DNA from: Ettlia oleoabundans
Taxonomy: Eukaryota; Chlorophyta; Chlorophyceae; Chlamydomonadales
Assembly (NCBI GenBank): GCA_019693395.1
Contig: JAAMXP010001572.1
Coordinates: forward strand, 7,556 to 44,670
Length of the DNA: 37,115 bases
Direction of reading: 5' to 3'
Shown: one piece after another, positions 36,701 to 37,115 of the stretch
Layout: each line of letters opens with the position of its first letter
How positions within the stretch are numbered: position 1 is the first letter of the stretch
Position numbers and translations under genes: made by a program
The notes under the pieces: model-generated
Told to the model about the DNA's origin: nothing
The model's database searches: none
Seen by the model: only the letters and a program-made list of their open reading frames with translations

Positions 36701-37115
36701 ACTATACAGTGTGTGGCTTGCTGCGCTTGTGCTGCATGTATGTGCCTTGCTGTGTTGCGGGCTGGGCAAGATGGCCAGGGACAAAGTTGGTACTAACTGA
36801 CGCTGTTGCACCTTGGGGACACTTTCCTCCTGGGCTGCGCCATCAGCAGTGTGGCAGAATAACTGACGCATCCAGACGGACTTATACGGACAGCCATCAC
36901 TCATGTCATTGCTGGTCGCAACACCCTGGCCTCCCACATCTGTGTTGTACCGCAGACCGACCTCACCCACATCAACATACTGGCTGAGCTGCACTGCGAG
37001 GCAGGTCAGTGGGGCGCTGTGCTGGCGGCGGTGCAGCATGCTGAGCGTGAGCTGCTGGGTCCCGACGACGAGCTGCCCATTGACCTCAGGGTGAGCACGG
37101 GGGGTGTGTGTGGGG
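33751..37115 (+). CDS. GTF3C3: TFIIIC TPR subunit, GTF3C3/TFC4-like (partial, C-terminus off the window)
   Basis: TPR subunit of RNA polymerase III factor TFIIIC, which bridges the A/B-box binding module to TFIIIB (family knowledge). Nine exons before the edge: 33751-33856, 34148-34317, 34535-34764, 35030-35156, 35548-35628, 35831-35953, 36170-36271, 36526-36651, 36956-37090; 400 aa so far, all in phase. The N-terminus is highly acidic (MSSDDEYFPSDLDEEAF; GEEEDEEEQPDLF; ADEDEEGEMED), then basic (KSRKKQRARERWR). TPRs follow: LGEANLLYATQRHHEAIALL, VIRLAPNLPDPYHTLGLLHE, ALDFYMIAAHLTPKDISLWR, QAIYCYTQ, VDARYDRAMLYADMEENKKA, and ALARLFHRTGHAGRAVQVLQ. The combination of acidic N-terminus, IAAHL.P.D..LW and YCYTQ is typical of TFC4/GTF3C3. 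The intron after 35628 begins with GC. The rest of the gene lies beyond the window, after the donor at 37091. Confidence 0.88.

Overview
This window is nuclear DNA from a eukaryote, most likely a unicellular green alga (Chlorophyta). Every recognisable gene is split into short exons by GT-AG introns, plus a few GC-AG introns. Acceptors are almost all TGCAG or similar. TGTAA motifs, the usual green-algal poly(A) signal, follow several stop codons. The proteins are typical eukaryotic housekeeping products. I see no bacterial operons, CRISPR arrays, phage genes, rRNA or tRNA genes, and no intact transposon. The species cannot be fixed from the sequence. All exon models were built by hand from conserved protein blocks, splice signals and phase. 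Each complete model sums to a whole number of codons.

Layout, left to right: (1) minus-strand HRD3/SEL1L ER-associated-degradation adaptor with Sel1 repeats, its 3' end cut by the window edge; (2) plus-strand mitochondrial F1F0 ATP synthase delta subunit; (3) plus-strand ARGLU1-like RS/coiled-coil protein; (4) plus-strand Aurora-like Ser/Thr kinase with a long C-terminal tail; (5) minus-strand hemerythrin HHE-domain protein; (6) minus-strand alpha/beta hydrolase; (7) minus-strand unrecognised protein with a C-terminal membrane anchor; (8) minus-strand TraB-family membrane protein; (9) plus-strand aldo/keto reductase; (10) minus-strand Ariadne-type RBR E3 ubiquitin ligase; (11) plus-strand TFIIIC TPR subunit (GTF3C3/TFC4-like), its 3' part cut by the window edge.

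The genes do not form a pathway cluster. HRD3 and the RBR ligase both belong to ubiquitin biology but act in different places and lie about 23 kb apart. Three divergent pairs share a 5' spacer that may hold a bidirectional promoter: HRD3/ATP synthase delta, TraB/aldo-keto reductase, and Ariadne/TFIIIC. Two pairs converge: kinase/hemerythrin and aldo-keto reductase/Ariadne.

I found no clearly new multi-gene system. The most interesting points are: an apparent excess of GC-AG introns (5 of about 75 modelled introns, each supported by phase and protein continuity); an unrecognised 479-residue tail-anchored protein; a SUMO-interaction-like motif at the C-terminus of the Ariadne ligase; a strong GTGGG donor bias in the HRD3 gene; a perfect 10-bp intronic hairpin in the kinase gene; and a nine-G run in a kinase coding exon.
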